Positions 33,349-42,095 of a stretch of DNA of 64,000 nt are shown piece by piece. The position numbers were made by a program, and so were the translations under genes. Numbering within the stretch: position 1 is the first letter of the stretch; each line of letters opens with the position of its first letter. The notes beneath the pieces are model-generated. The model saw only the letters and a program-made list of their open reading frames with translations. It searched no databases and was not told where the DNA came from. The DNA is taken from contig NZ_LN651329.1 in the NCBI RefSeq assembly GCF_000826525.2, forward strand, positions 340,005-404,004. The letters are read 5' to 3'. The DNA comes from Mobilicoccus massiliensis (GTDB lineage Bacteria; Actinomycetota; Actinomycetes; Actinomycetales; Dermatophilaceae).

Positions 33349-34556
33349 GCGGGAACGGCGTCCCCGGTCATGGCGCGCCAGGCGTCCACGTACCCCGTTC
33401 GGGGCGTGCAGGGCGTGGCGGCCCAGCCGGCCTGGCGTGCGACGTCGACGAGGGCTGGGTCGACCTGCCCCGGGGCCACGAGGCATGCGAGTCCCTGAGA
33501 CCCCGGCGGGAGCGTGAGGAGGAGATCGCGCGTCTCCGCATCGCGGACGCCGGTGACGAGCACGACGAGTCCGGCCCGCGCGGCGGCGTCGCGGACCAGC
33601 CCGACGAACGGATCCTCGACCGCCACCTGCAGCCGCGGCGGGCGCATCACCACCGGCGTCGTCGCCAGCGCGAGCATGATCTCCTCCCGCCGAGAGCGCT
33701 CATCGGTGCCACCGAGCAGCGTGGCCGAACCGGTGAGCAGGTCGAGCGACATCCCCGCGCGGTCGAGCGTGAGGGCGGCCGACGCGAGCATCTCGACGCC
33801 CCACTCGAGCACGTCCGGAAAGCTCCGGTCGGCCAGCCGCGGGTCGAGGACCAGCAGCGCGTGTCGAGCGGTCGTGCGCTCGTCGTGCCGGGTCATGAGT
33901 TCGCCCCGATGGGCCGTGGCGGGCCAGTGGATGCGACGCAGATCGTCACCGACCTGGTAACTGCGGATCGAGCCGTACTCCTCCCCGGGCAGGGGAGAGG
34001 TGCGGGCCGAGACGCCTTCGCTGTGCAGGTCGGCGGATCGAGAGGACGGTAGCCCCAGGTCGTGGGCCAGGGGCAGGACGGTGATCGTGCGTGACGACCC
34101 CGCAGGGAGGACTCGCTCGGCGAACCCGAACGGGTCTTCACGGGTGATCGTGCAGGGCGGGATCTCATGCCGGCCACGCGCCGCCAGCCTCACCGTCAAC
34201 GTGACCTCGAAGGTCGACCCCGCCCGGAGTGCGGGGGTCAAAACCTCAATCGAGCCGCCGCCCAGGCCGCTCGGCAGCGGCTGCGAAAGACGCGCCGCCG
34301 GACACCGCCGTCGCGCTCGCAGGCGAAGGGGGAGGGTCGTCACCTGCCCCGTCGTCAGTGCGCCTTCGCCGACCTCGGCCTCGACCTCTACGTGAGGTCG
34401 AAAGAAGACGACAAGCAGAGCGGCGAGGAGGACGACGGTGACCGCGACCATCCCGACCCTCGTGAGCTCCTCGAAGCCGAGCGCCGCACCCGCCACCACC
34501 AGCGTCGCTCCGGCGGCGAGCGTGGCGCGTCCGCGATCGGTGAGGATGAGGCGCAT
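33345..34556 (-). CDS. DUF58 domain membrane protein
   Basis: The 403-residue protein has two N-terminal membrane helices and the DUF58 signature RSYQVGDDLRRIHWPATAHR followed by LMTRHDE, then a von Willebrand-A-like fold with LLVLDPRLADRSF. DUF58 proteins usually lie between a MoxR ATPase and a transglutaminase, as here, and may present substrate to them. ATG 34556 shares one base with the moxR stop (TGATG), and the stop overlaps the transglutaminase start, so all three genes are coupled. Confidence 0.9.
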   Translation of the reverse strand: MRLILTDRGRATLAAGATLVVAGAALGFEELTRVGMVAVTVVLLAALLVVFFRPHVEVEAEVGEGALTTGQVTTLPLRLRARRRCPAARLSQPLPSGLGGGSIEVLTPALRAGSTFEVTLTVRLAARGRHEIPPCTITREDPFGFAERVLPAGSSRTITVLPLAHDLGLPSSRSADLHSEGVSARTSPLPGEEYGSIRSYQVGDDLRRIHWPATAHRGELMTRHDERTTARHALLVLDPRLADRSFPDVLEWGVEMLASAALTLDRAGMSLDLLTGSATLLGGTDERSRREEIMLALATTPVVMRPPRLQVAVEDPFVGLVRDAAARAGLVVLVTGVRDAETRDLLLTLPPGSQGLACLVAPGQVDPALVDVARQAGWAATPCTPRTGYVDAWRAMTGDAVPA

Positions 34557-35560
34557 CAGGGCCTCACGCGGCCGAGCAGCGTGCGCAGGGCCTCGGTGGT
34601 GGAGTTCCGCGAGAGTCGCCCTTGTGAGGAGAGCAGCAGGCGATGGTCGAGGATGGGGACCGCGAGCGCCTGGACGTCGTCGGGCAGCACGTGGGCGCGG
34701 CCCGACATCGCCGCGCGGGCCCGAGCCGCCCGCAGCAGATGCAGGCCGGCCCGGGGAGAGGCGCCGAGGCGCAGGTCCGGGCTGCTGCGCGTCGCCTGGA
34801 GGAGGGCGACGATGTACCGACGAATCGGCTCCGAGGCGTGCACGCGCCCGGCCGCCTCGACCGCGCGCGTCACCGCAGCCGGATCCGTCACCGGCTCGAG
34901 CGTCGCGAGAGGAGCGGACGCCGAGTGGTGATCGAGCATCGCCACCTCGGCCTCCACGCCCGGATAGCCCATCGACACCCGGGCCATGAAGCGGTCACGC
35001 TGCGCCTCGGGTAGGGGATAGGTGCCCTCCATCTCGATGGGGTTCTGCGTGGCGACGACGAAGAACGGCGACTCCAGCGCGTAGGTCCGCCCGTCGACCG
35101 TGACCTGGGCCTCCTCCATGCACTCCAGCACCGCCGACTGGGCCTTGGGAGTGGCGCGGTTGATCTCGTCGCACACGACGACGTTGGCGAACACGGCGCC
35201 CGGCCGGAACCGGAACTCGCGCACCTCGGGATCGAAGATGCTCACGCCGGTGACATCGCTCGGCATGAGGTCGGGGGTGAACTGGATGCGGCTCATCGGT
35301 GCCCCGATCGCCCGTGCGAGGGTCTTGGCGAGGGTGGTCTTGCCGACTCCGGGTACGTCCTCGACGAGAAGGTGACCGCCGGCGAGCAGCACGGTCACCG
35401 CCAGGTCGACGACGTCGTCCTTGCCCTCGACGACGCTGCGCATCGCCGCCGCGAGGTGGGCCGCCAGTTCGCCGACCTCCGCGATGCCGGTCTGCATCCC
35501 CTCGCCACCGTCGGCGCGCGCGGCGTCCACCCCCGCGTCCTGCACCATCGCGTCGTCCAC
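34556..35560 (-). CDS. MoxR-family AAA+ ATPase
   Basis: The 334-residue ATPase shows Walker A EDVPGVGKTTLAKTLARA, Walker B NVVVCDEINRATPKAQ, sensor 1 FVVATQNPIEMEGTYPLPEA, and the arginine finger region QRDRFM, all typical of MoxR proteins, which act as chaperones in assembling metal- or VWA-containing complexes. GTG 35560 is chosen for its GAGGGGCGG ribosome site; ATG 35548 is the alternative. It heads the moxR-DUF58-transglutaminase operon, divergent from mraZ across a 419-bp gap. Confidence 0.92.
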   Translation of the reverse strand: MDDAMVQDAGVDAARADGGEGMQTGIAEVGELAAHLAAAMRSVVEGKDDVVDLAVTVLLAGGHLLVEDVPGVGKTTLAKTLARAIGAPMSRIQFTPDLMPSDVTGVSIFDPEVREFRFRPGAVFANVVVCDEINRATPKAQSAVLECMEEAQVTVDGRTYALESPFFVVATQNPIEMEGTYPLPEAQRDRFMARVSMGYPGVEAEVAMLDHHSASAPLATLEPVTDPAAVTRAVEAAGRVHASEPIRRYIVALLQATRSSPDLRLGASPRAGLHLLRAARARAAMSGRAHVLPDDVQALAVPILDHRLLLSSQGRLSRNSTTEALRTLLGRVRP

Positions 35561-35661
35561 GTGGCCGCCCCTCGTTCCCTCGTCGATCGATCTGCGTTCG
35601 ATGGTGCCCCACGCGGGTGGACGCGGTCGATTCCAGGTCGACGCTCGGCGGTGAGCGACTC

Positions 35662-35847
35662 CTCCACCCTGCTCCACCGGGGCCCCCCACATTCCTCCAC
35701 GACGATGCTCCCCATCGCTCCACTCCCGCCGGGGTCAGCGCATCATCCCTGGTCAGCGCAGTGCGTCAGGTGGCGCCGACCCCGGGTTCGCTCGCCCTCG
35801 CACACGCCCGGGTGCGGCCTCCTCCCCATGTCCTCCACTTCGACCCA
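35662..35847 (-). promoter_or_regulatory. TGGNG pairs at 10-bp spacing facing the moxR operon (MraZ-like sites)
   Basis: On the minus strand, TGGAG-N5-TGGAG (35676-35662), TGGAG-N5-TGGGG (35699-35685) and TGGGT-N5-TGGAG (35847-35833) lie 100-290 bases above the moxR start. They follow the 5-base motif plus 5-base spacer rule of MraZ binding sites. Chance in G-rich DNA cannot be excluded. Confidence 0.35.
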
Positions 35848-35910
35848 CCCCCTCTGACCTGCGTAGTTGTATTCATCCGGGACGCCGCGGAGCGTCACCT
35901 CATTCCTGTG

Positions 35911-35955
35911 TGGCGCGAAGTGGAGTAAAGTGGGGGGAACGGGAGAGACTTGGCG
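35911..35955 (+). promoter_or_regulatory. mraZ promoter with 10-bp-periodic MraZ-binding repeats
   Basis: TGGCG, TGGAG, TGGGG, GGGAG and TGGCG begin at 35911, 35921, 35931, 35941 and 35951, each 10 bases apart. MraZ is known to bind TGGGN motifs with 5-base spacers above its own gene. A -10 box TAAAGT (35926-35931) lies among them, with TTCCTG (35903-35908) 17 bases upstream. This is likely the main autoregulated promoter of the dcw block. The rest of the gap 35561-35910 shows no gene. Confidence 0.75.
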
Positions 35956-35979
35956 GCCGATCGGGAGGGGAGGTGCCAG

Positions 35980-36411
35980 TTGTTTCTCGGCACCCACACC
36001 CCACGGTTGGACGACAAGGGGCGGCTGATCCTGCCCGCGAAGTTCCGTGAGCGGCTCGCCGGTGGTCTCGTCGTCACCCGTGGTCAGGAGCGGTGCCTCT
36101 ACGTCTTTCCCATGGACGAATTCGTGCGGGTCGCCGACGACCTGCGCGCCGCGCCCGTCACGAGCAAGGCCGTGCGTGACTACCTGCGCGTGTTCCTCTC
36201 CGGCGCCTCCGACGAGATCCCGGACAAGCAGGGCCGCGTCACCATCCCGCCCGCGCTGCGGCAGTACGCCGGGCTCGACCGCGAGTGCACGGTCATCGGT
36301 GCCGGCTCCCGCGTCGAGGTCTGGGACACCGCCGCGTGGAACGCCTACCTCGAATCCACCGAGCAGGCCTTCGCCGACCAGGCCGAGGAGGTGATCCCCG
36401 GACTGCTCTGA
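35980..36411 (+). CDS. mraZ: transcriptional regulator MraZ
   Basis: The 143-residue protein has two SpoVT/AbrB-like halves, each with the DxxGRxxxP-type motif: [18 protein letters not shown] near residue 10 and [19 protein letters not shown] near residue 85. MraZ forms a ring-shaped oligomer, binds direct repeats above its gene and controls division genes. TTG 35980 is chosen because it gives the family N terminus ([14 protein letters not shown]) and sits six bases after GGGAGGGGAGG; a TTG at 35950 would add ten unmatched residues. It heads the dcw block. Confidence 0.96.
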   Translation: MFLGTHTPRLDDKGRLILPAKFRERLAGGLVVTRGQERCLYVFPMDEFVRVADDLRAAPVTSKAVRDYLRVFLSGASDEIPDKQGRVTIPPALRQYAGLDRECTVIGAGSRVEVWDTAAWNAYLESTEQAFADQAEEVIPGLL

Positions 36412-36514
36412 CGCAGGAACACGACGCCGACACGGACGCCGAGTCGAGATCGAACCGAAAGAACACCGCGCGCCTCCCTGGCGCCGGGTCTCCATCCACT
36501 CGGGCCACGCCCGC

Positions 36515-36582
36515 CCCGGGATCACTTCCCCGTTCCCGGGTCGCGCAAGGCCACCTCCCGAGGTCACTTCCCCGGCCTCGGG
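36515..36582 (+). promoter_or_regulatory. twin stem-loops in the mraZ-rsmH gap
   Basis: Two hairpins of equal size lie at 36515-36540 and 36557-36582. Each has a 6-bp stem and a 14-base loop containing TCACTTCCCCG. The stems differ by a compensatory change (CCCGGG/CCCGGG versus CCCGAG/CTCGGG), which supports a folded RNA. They sit in the 372-bp untranslated gap 36412-36783. The later part of that gap (about 36618-36715) is G-poor, C-rich repeats of ACGACC type, with no gene seen. Confidence 0.5.
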
Positions 36583-36783
36583 TGGACGGGCAGGGTGGGG
36601 CCCCGACCCCAGGGCCCGCCACTCACACTCGACGACACGACCGACTACACGACACGACCGACTACCACGACCGACCACCACGACCGACCACCACGACCGC
36701 GACGACCATCCGCACGGTTCGTCACGTGCCCCAGAGCACGGCGAGTACCCAGACCACCCACAGCACCCGAGAGGAGGCCCGCG

Positions 36784-37788
36784 ATGACCGCACTCGAGCG
36801 CGGTGACGCCCACGAGCGGCACGTACCCGTGATGCGCGATCGCATCGTCGAGTTGCTCGCGCCCGCCCTCGAGCGGGAGGGCTCGGTGTTGCTCGACGCG
36901 ACGCTGGGCATGGGTGGTCACGCCGAGGCGATCCTCACCGCGTGCCCCACGGCCCGGGTCGTCGGCATCGACCGCGACCCCGAGGCGCTCGACCTCGCAG
37001 GCCGGCGACTGGCTCCCTTCGGCGACCGGTTCACCGGCGTGCACGCCGTCTACGACGAGATCCCCGACGTGCTCGACGAGCTCGGCGTTCGCGAGGTCGC
37101 GGCGGTCCTCATGGATCTCGGCGTCTCCTCGCTGCAGCTCGACGCGCTCGATCGAGGCTTCGCCTACCGTGCCGACGCCCCGCTCGACATGCGGATGGAC
37201 CAGTCGAACGGGCTCACGGCCGCCGACGTGCTCAACACCTATGACAAATCCGAGCTGGTCAGAGTCCTGCGGGAGTACGGCGAGGAACGCTTCGCGGGCA
37301 AGATCGCCGGAGCCGTCGTGCGCGCTCGCGAGACCGAGCCCTGGGCGCGTTCCGAACGCCTCGTCGATCTCCTACGATCGGTCGTACCCGCCGCGTCGCA
37401 ACGCTCCGGCGGGCACCCTGCCAAACGCACGTTCCAGGCCCTACGCATCGAGGTCAACGCGGAACTGCGCGCACTCGAGCGCGCCGTCCCGGCCGCGGTC
37501 GATGCTCTTGGGGTCGGTGGGCGTGTCGCTGTCCTGGCTTACCACTCGTTGGAGGACAGGATGGTCAAGAGAGTTCTGAACGCCGGAAGTCGTAGTTCCG
37601 CCCCGCCCGGGTTGCCGGTCGAGCTGCCCGAGCATCGGGCGTACCTACGACTCCTGACCAGGGGGGCCGAAGAACCCTCACCGGAGGAGATCGCCGTCAA
37701 CCCGCGGGCCGCCTCGGCCAAGCTGCGGGCGGCGGAACGAATCCTCCCGCGAGACGCACGAGTTCGACCACGAGGGAGCACACGATGA
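36784..37788 (+). CDS. rsmH: 16S rRNA m4C1402 methyltransferase
   Basis: RsmH (MraW) N4-methylates C1402 in the decoding centre of 16S rRNA using SAM. The 334 residues start with [18 protein letters not shown] and show the SAM motif [48 protein letters not shown], and late [17 protein letters not shown], then [15 protein letters not shown] 36784 has GAGAGGAGG upstream and the right N terminus; upstream in-frame codons are spacer. The stop overlaps the ftsL ATG (ATGA). Confidence 0.97.
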   Translation: MTALERGDAHERHVPVMRDRIVELLAPALEREGSVLLDATLGMGGHAEAILTACPTARVVGIDRDPEALDLAGRRLAPFGDRFTGVHAVYDEIPDVLDELGVREVAAVLMDLGVSSLQLDALDRGFAYRADAPLDMRMDQSNGLTAADVLNTYDKSELVRVLREYGEERFAGKIAGAVVRARETEPWARSERLVDLLRSVVPAASQRSGGHPAKRTFQALRIEVNAELRALERAVPAAVDALGVGGRVAVLAYHSLEDRMVKRVLNAGSRSSAPPGLPVELPEHRAYLRLLTRGAEEPSPEEIAVNPRAASAKLRAAERILPRDARVRPRGSTR

Positions 37789-38267
37789 GCCAGATGCCAG
37801 CCACGACCGCCCTACGGGCGCCGCGGCGACCGGTGCCGGCCCGTCCGGAGCTGCGCGTGGTCACCGGTCAGGCGGCCGTGTCGGCGCCGCCGCGCCGACT
37901 GCCGTTCGTCCTCTTCTGCTCGGCCCTGCTCGCCGCCGGCCTCATGGTCCTGCTGTTCATCAACACCTCCCTCGCCCAGGGCGCGTACCGGCTGCATGAC
38001 CTGCGGGTCACCTCCGTGGCCCTGCAGGAGGACGAGCAGCAGCTGCGTGAGCAGCTCGCCACGCTCGAGTCGCCGGTGCACCTGTCCAAGGCCGCCGAGG
38101 AGATCGGCATGGTGCCGGGCACGGTCCCGGTCTTCCTCGACGTCTCCGACCGGTCGATCACCGGCAAGCCGACTCCGGCGCCCACCCCGAGCAGCACCGA
38201 GACCGCCCGGCCCACCAAGGGCGCCACGTCCGGCACCGACGGCGGCCGGACGTCCGGGGGGAACTGA
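37785..38267 (+). CDS. ftsL: FtsL-like septum protein
   Basis: The 160-residue protein has a cytoplasmic N terminus of about 38 residues, one membrane helix ([20 protein letters not shown]), then a coiled-coil ectodomain ([20 protein letters not shown]) and a Thr/Pro/Ser tail. This is the FtsL/DivIC layout, and the gene lies in the expected place between rsmH and ftsI. FtsL with FtsQ and FtsB-like proteins activates FtsW-FtsI during septum synthesis. Start and rsmH stop overlap by four bases. Confidence 0.88.
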   Translation: MSQMPATTALRAPRRPVPARPELRVVTGQAAVSAPPRRLPFVLFCSALLAAGLMVLLFINTSLAQGAYRLHDLRVTSVALQEDEQQLREQLATLESPVHLSKAAEEIGMVPGTVPVFLDVSDRSITGKPTPAPTPSSTETARPTKGATSGTDGGRTSGGN

Positions 38268-38271
38268 CACC

Positions 38272-40524
38272 GTGACGTTGCAGGCGCGTCGCCCCCTCGA
38301 ACACGACGCGTCGTCCCGTCGCCTCCGCGACCCTCAGGGACGACGCGTCCCCGAGCGCACCCGCGCCCTCGACGACAAGGCCGTGCGCGACCGTCGCGGC
38401 GAGTTCGTCGAGGACGCTCCGAGTGCCGGCTCGGGCCACGGCTCGGGAGGCCACGGCGGGGGATCGGGAGGTTCCGGCGGCGGACGCCGCGGTGGCGGAC
38501 GCGGGCGTGGCTCCCGAGGCGCGTCGCGCACCCGGCGGCACCCTGCCGCGCGGCGGCGCGTGCGTGCCCTGTTCGTCGCGATGCTCTTCGCCTTCACCCT
38601 CTTCGCCGCGCAGCTCGTGCGCGTCCAGCTCATCGACGCCGGCCGGATCGCGGCGGAGGGGCTCGAGGTGCGCTCGTGGCGTACCGATCTGCCCGCCCAG
38701 CGCGGCGCGGTCCTCGACCGTTACGGCGTGCCACTCGCCTCGAGCGTCGAACGTCGCACGGTGCTCGTCGACCAGAACCTCGTCAAGGAGTACGAGGTCA
38801 AGAACCCGGTGACGAAGAAAAAGGAGGTCGTCGGCGTCGACGGCGCAGCCGCGGCCATGGCCCCGATCCTCGGGGTGTCCCAGGACGAGATGCGCGATCG
38901 CCTCACCGGAACGAGCCTCGGCGCGGTCGTCGCCCGGCAGATCGAGCCCTCGCTGTGGCGCCGCATCGCCGAGCTCGGCATCCCGGGCGTCGCCTCGCAG
39001 ATGGACTCCGTGCGCACCTACCCCGGCGCCGAGCCGGTGGCCCCGCTCGTCGGGTGGGTCGGCCAGGACGGCACGGCCCGACACTCCGGCGGTGGCCTGG
39101 AACACCTGCTCGACGGCTCCCTCACCGGCACCCCGGGGGAGGCCGTACGCGAGATCTCCCGCGACAGCCGCGTCATCCCCCTCGGTCAGCAGACGATCAA
39201 GCCCGCGGTGCCGGGCCGCAACGTGCGGCTCACCATCGACCAGGACCTGCAGTACGTCGCCTACGACGCCATCTCGCGCAAGGTGCAGGAGATGGAGGCC
39301 GAGTCGGGCTACGCCGTCGTGCTCGACCGGCAGAGCCGGCTGCGGGCCGTGGCCCAGTACCCCGGCTTCGATCCGGCGGACCGCAGCAAGAAGGGCCAGG
39401 TGTTCGGCAGCCTGCCGTTCCAGGACACCTTCGAGCCGGGCTCGACCGCCAAAGTCATGTCGATCGGCGCCGCGCTCGCCGAGGGCAAGACCACCCCGAC
39501 GACCCTCTACGAGGTGCCCAACCGGCTGCAGCGTTCCGACCCCCGCCCGTTCCGAGACAGCCACGATCACAAGACCCTCGACCTCACGACGGCGGGCATC
39601 GTCGCGCAGTCGAGCAACATCGGCACGATCCTCATCGCCGAGCAGATGTCGAAGGCCACCCTCGAGTCCTATTACCGCAAGTTCGGGGTGGGCTCGCAGA
39701 CGGCCGTGCACTTCCCCGGCGAGAGCGCCGGCATCTTCCCGCCGTCGTCGGAATGGAACGACACGCGTTGGTACACGATCATGTTCGGCCAGGGCGTCGC
39801 GATGACCGCGGTGCAGGACGCCGGGGTGTTCCAGGCCATCGCCAACAAGGGGGAGCGCATCTCGCCCACGTTGGTCGAGGGCGAGTACGACGCCGAGGGA
39901 CGCTTCCATCCCGCCCCGCAGCCCGACCCCGTGCGCGTGCTGCCCGAGAAGGCGGCCGACGAGATGAGCCGCATGCTCGAGATCGTCGTCAGCGAGAGCG
40001 GCACCGCCCAGGCCGCCGCGATCCCGGGAGTGCGCATCGCCGGTAAGACCGGAACCGCGCTCGACCAGGTCAAGGGCGGATACGTTTCCTCGTTCATCGG
40101 GTACGCCCCGGCCGAGGACCCGCAGTACGTCGTCGCCGTCATCGTCAACAAACCCGGCAAGGGACACCCGATCTACGGCGGCACGGTGGCCGGGCCGGTG
40201 TTCCAACAGATCATGTCCTACGCGCTCAAGGAGACCGGTGAGCGGCCGGGGCCGGTCGTGCCCCAGCACTACCCCCTGAACAAGGACGAGCTCGAGAACG
40301 GGATGCCCGAGAACGGCCCGACCCCCGGGTCGATCACGCCGCCGGGCGCGCCGCAGGGCAACCGCACCCCCACGTCCACGACCACGCCGACGAGGACGCC
40401 GGAGGCCTCCGGCACCGAGACTCCAAGCGGGTCGACCTCGGAAACGTCCGACCCCGGTCGCGGGCCGAGCAGCACGTCGAGCGGGCGCACCACCGATGAA
40501 GCACCGGCCCCGACGGGACGGTAG
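38272..40524 (+). CDS. ftsI: peptidoglycan transpeptidase FtsI (PBP3-type)
   Basis: FtsI crosslinks septal peptidoglycan together with FtsW. The 750-residue class B PBP has an unusually long cytoplasmic N terminus (about 100 residues) with a Gly/Ser/His and Arg/Gly low-complexity run near residues 54-90. One membrane helix follows (RALFVAMLFAFTLFAAQLV), then the PBP dimerisation domain and the transpeptidase domain. Active-site motifs are S391-T-A-K394, S447-S-N449 and K592-T-G594. A Pro/Thr/Ser tail ends the protein. GTG 38272 lies four bases after the ftsL stop. Confidence 0.96.
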   Translation: MTLQARRPLEHDASSRRLRDPQGRRVPERTRALDDKAVRDRRGEFVEDAPSAGSGHGSGGHGGGSGGSGGGRRGGGRGRGSRGASRTRRHPAARRRVRALFVAMLFAFTLFAAQLVRVQLIDAGRIAAEGLEVRSWRTDLPAQRGAVLDRYGVPLASSVERRTVLVDQNLVKEYEVKNPVTKKKEVVGVDGAAAAMAPILGVSQDEMRDRLTGTSLGAVVARQIEPSLWRRIAELGIPGVASQMDSVRTYPGAEPVAPLVGWVGQDGTARHSGGGLEHLLDGSLTGTPGEAVREISRDSRVIPLGQQTIKPAVPGRNVRLTIDQDLQYVAYDAISRKVQEMEAESGYAVVLDRQSRLRAVAQYPGFDPADRSKKGQVFGSLPFQDTFEPGSTAKVMSIGAALAEGKTTPTTLYEVPNRLQRSDPRPFRDSHDHKTLDLTTAGIVAQSSNIGTILIAEQMSKATLESYYRKFGVGSQTAVHFPGESAGIFPPSSEWNDTRWYTIMFGQGVAMTAVQDAGVFQAIANKGERISPTLVEGEYDAEGRFHPAPQPDPVRVLPEKAADEMSRMLEIVVSESGTAQAAAIPGVRIAGKTGTALDQVKGGYVSSFIGYAPAEDPQYVVAVIVNKPGKGHPIYGGTVAGPVFQQIMSYALKETGERPGPVVPQHYPLNKDELENGMPENGPTPGSITPPGAPQGNRTPTSTTTPTRTPEASGTETPSGSTSETSDPGRGPSSTSSGRTTDEAPAPTGR

Positions 40525-40535
40525 TTTCGGCCGTG

Positions 40536-42095
40536 ATGACACCTCCTGGACGCCCCCGCGACGTGCTGCCGACCACCGTCGGCAGCCTGACGTCGCCTCG
40601 AATCCGCCTCGTCGGCGACCCCGACGTCACCGTCACCGGCGCGGGTCTCGACAGCCGCACCGTGGTCTCCGGCGACCTCTACGCCGCCCTGCCCGGCGCC
40701 CACGTCCACGGCGCGCGATTCGCCGGCTCGGCACTGGAGGCCGGGGCGCGGGCAGTGCTCACCGACGAGGCCGGGCTGCGCACGATCGAGGAGCTCGACG
40801 CCGTCGTGCCGGCGCTCGTCACGGACGACCCGCGTGCCGTGCTGGGCGAGGTGTCGGCCGAGATCTACGGCCACCCGGCCGGTGAGTTGCGCAGCGTCGG
40901 CATCACCGGCACGAACGGCAAGACCACGACGGCCTACATCCTCGACGGTGCGCTGCGGGCGCTCGGACGTACGACCGGGCTGGTCGGCACGATCGAGACC
41001 CGGATCGCCGACGAGCACATCGCGAGCGTGCGCACGACGCCGGAGTCCTGTGACCTGCAAGGGCTGCTCGCGGTCATGGTCGAGCGCGGCGTCACCGACC
41101 TGACGATGGAGGTCTCGAGCCACGCACTCGTGCTGCATCGGGTCGACGGGATCGTCTACGACGTCGCGTGCTTCACCAACCTCAGCCAGGACCACCTCGA
41201 CTTCCACCACACGATGGCCGAGTACGCGCGGGCCAAGGCCTCGCTGTTCACGCCCCAGCGGGCCCGACGCGGGATCGTGTGCGTCGACGACGACTGGGGG
41301 CGCGCGGTGGCCGACGGAGCCACGATCCCGGTCGTCACGGTGTCGAACTCGCGTGAACGAGGGGCCGACTGGGTCATCGACGCCGAGCCCGGAGCGCAGG
41401 AGTTCACCCTCACGGCCGCGTCGCGCGACGACGACGACGTCCTCGCGCTGCGCTCACCGCTGCCCGGCGACTTCAACCGCACGAACACCGCGGTAGCCGC
41501 CCTCGCACTGCTGACCCTCGGCGTCGACCCGCACGAGGTCGAGCGCGCACTGGCGACCGACACGACCGTTCCGGGCCGCGCCGAGAACGTCGACCTCGGC
41601 GCCGACGCCCCCCGCGCGATCGTCGACTTCGCCCACACCCCCGACGCCGTGACCTCCGTGCTCGAGGCGCTGCGACCCGGCACGAACGGGCCGCTCGTCG
41701 CCGTGCTCGGTGCGGGCGGAGACCGCGACCCGGGCAAGCGCGCGGCCATGGGCCGGGCGGCCGCATCGTGGGCCGACCACGTCGTCGTCACCGACGACAA
41801 CCCCCGGCACGAGGACCCGGCGGCCATCCGCGCCGCCGTGCTCGCCGGCGCCCGCGAGGCGCTCGCGGAGGACGCCGCATCGGCGGGAACCGCGATGGCG
41901 AGCACGGCCGAGGCGGTCGACGGTCGCGAGGCCGCGATCGAGACCGCCCTGCGGCTCGCGCGTCCCGCCGGCACGATCGCCGTGCTCGGCAAGGGCCACG
42001 AGACCGGCCAGCAGATCGGCGACCACGTCCACCCCTACGACGACCGCGAGGCCGTGCGGCGGGCGTGGCAACGCATCGCAGGAGAGACCCGATGA
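40536..42095 (+). CDS. murE: UDP-MurNAc-tripeptide synthetase
   Basis: MurE adds the third amino acid of the stem peptide. The 519-residue Mur ligase has the ATP loop [17 protein letters not shown], the MEVSSHALVLHRVDG segment, and the C-terminal domain with VVTDDNPRHEDPAAI. DNPR is the motif linked to meso-diaminopimelate binding in characterised MurE enzymes, so this strain may use DAP, though the link is not absolute. ATG 40536 is chosen; GTG 40533 directly before it is equally possible. A TAGTTT box at 40522-40527 suggests an internal near-leaderless promoter, and no ribosome site is seen. Confidence 0.96.
   Translation: MTPPGRPRDVLPTTVGSLTSPRIRLVGDPDVTVTGAGLDSRTVVSGDLYAALPGAHVHGARFAGSALEAGARAVLTDEAGLRTIEELDAVVPALVTDDPRAVLGEVSAEIYGHPAGELRSVGITGTNGKTTTAYILDGALRALGRTTGLVGTIETRIADEHIASVRTTPESCDLQGLLAVMVERGVTDLTMEVSSHALVLHRVDGIVYDVACFTNLSQDHLDFHHTMAEYARAKASLFTPQRARRGIVCVDDDWGRAVADGATIPVVTVSNSRERGADWVIDAEPGAQEFTLTAASRDDDDVLALRSPLPGDFNRTNTAVAALALLTLGVDPHEVERALATDTTVPGRAENVDLGADAPRAIVDFAHTPDAVTSVLEALRPGTNGPLVAVLGAGGDRDPGKRAAMGRAAASWADHVVVTDDNPRHEDPAAIRAAVLAGAREALAEDAASAGTAMASTAEAVDGREAAIETALRLARPAGTIAVLGKGHETGQQIGDHVHPYDDREAVRRAWQRIAGETR

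Noticed and set aside
35950..35979. mraZ start at TTG 35950
   Set aside because: It would add ten residues absent from the family, while TTG 35980 has an ideal ribosome site and gives the conserved [13 protein letters not shown] start.
36595..36783. N-terminal extension of rsmH
   Set aside because: The extra 63 residues are Thr/Arg repeats from a C-rich spacer. ATG 36784 has a strong ribosome site and the family start.
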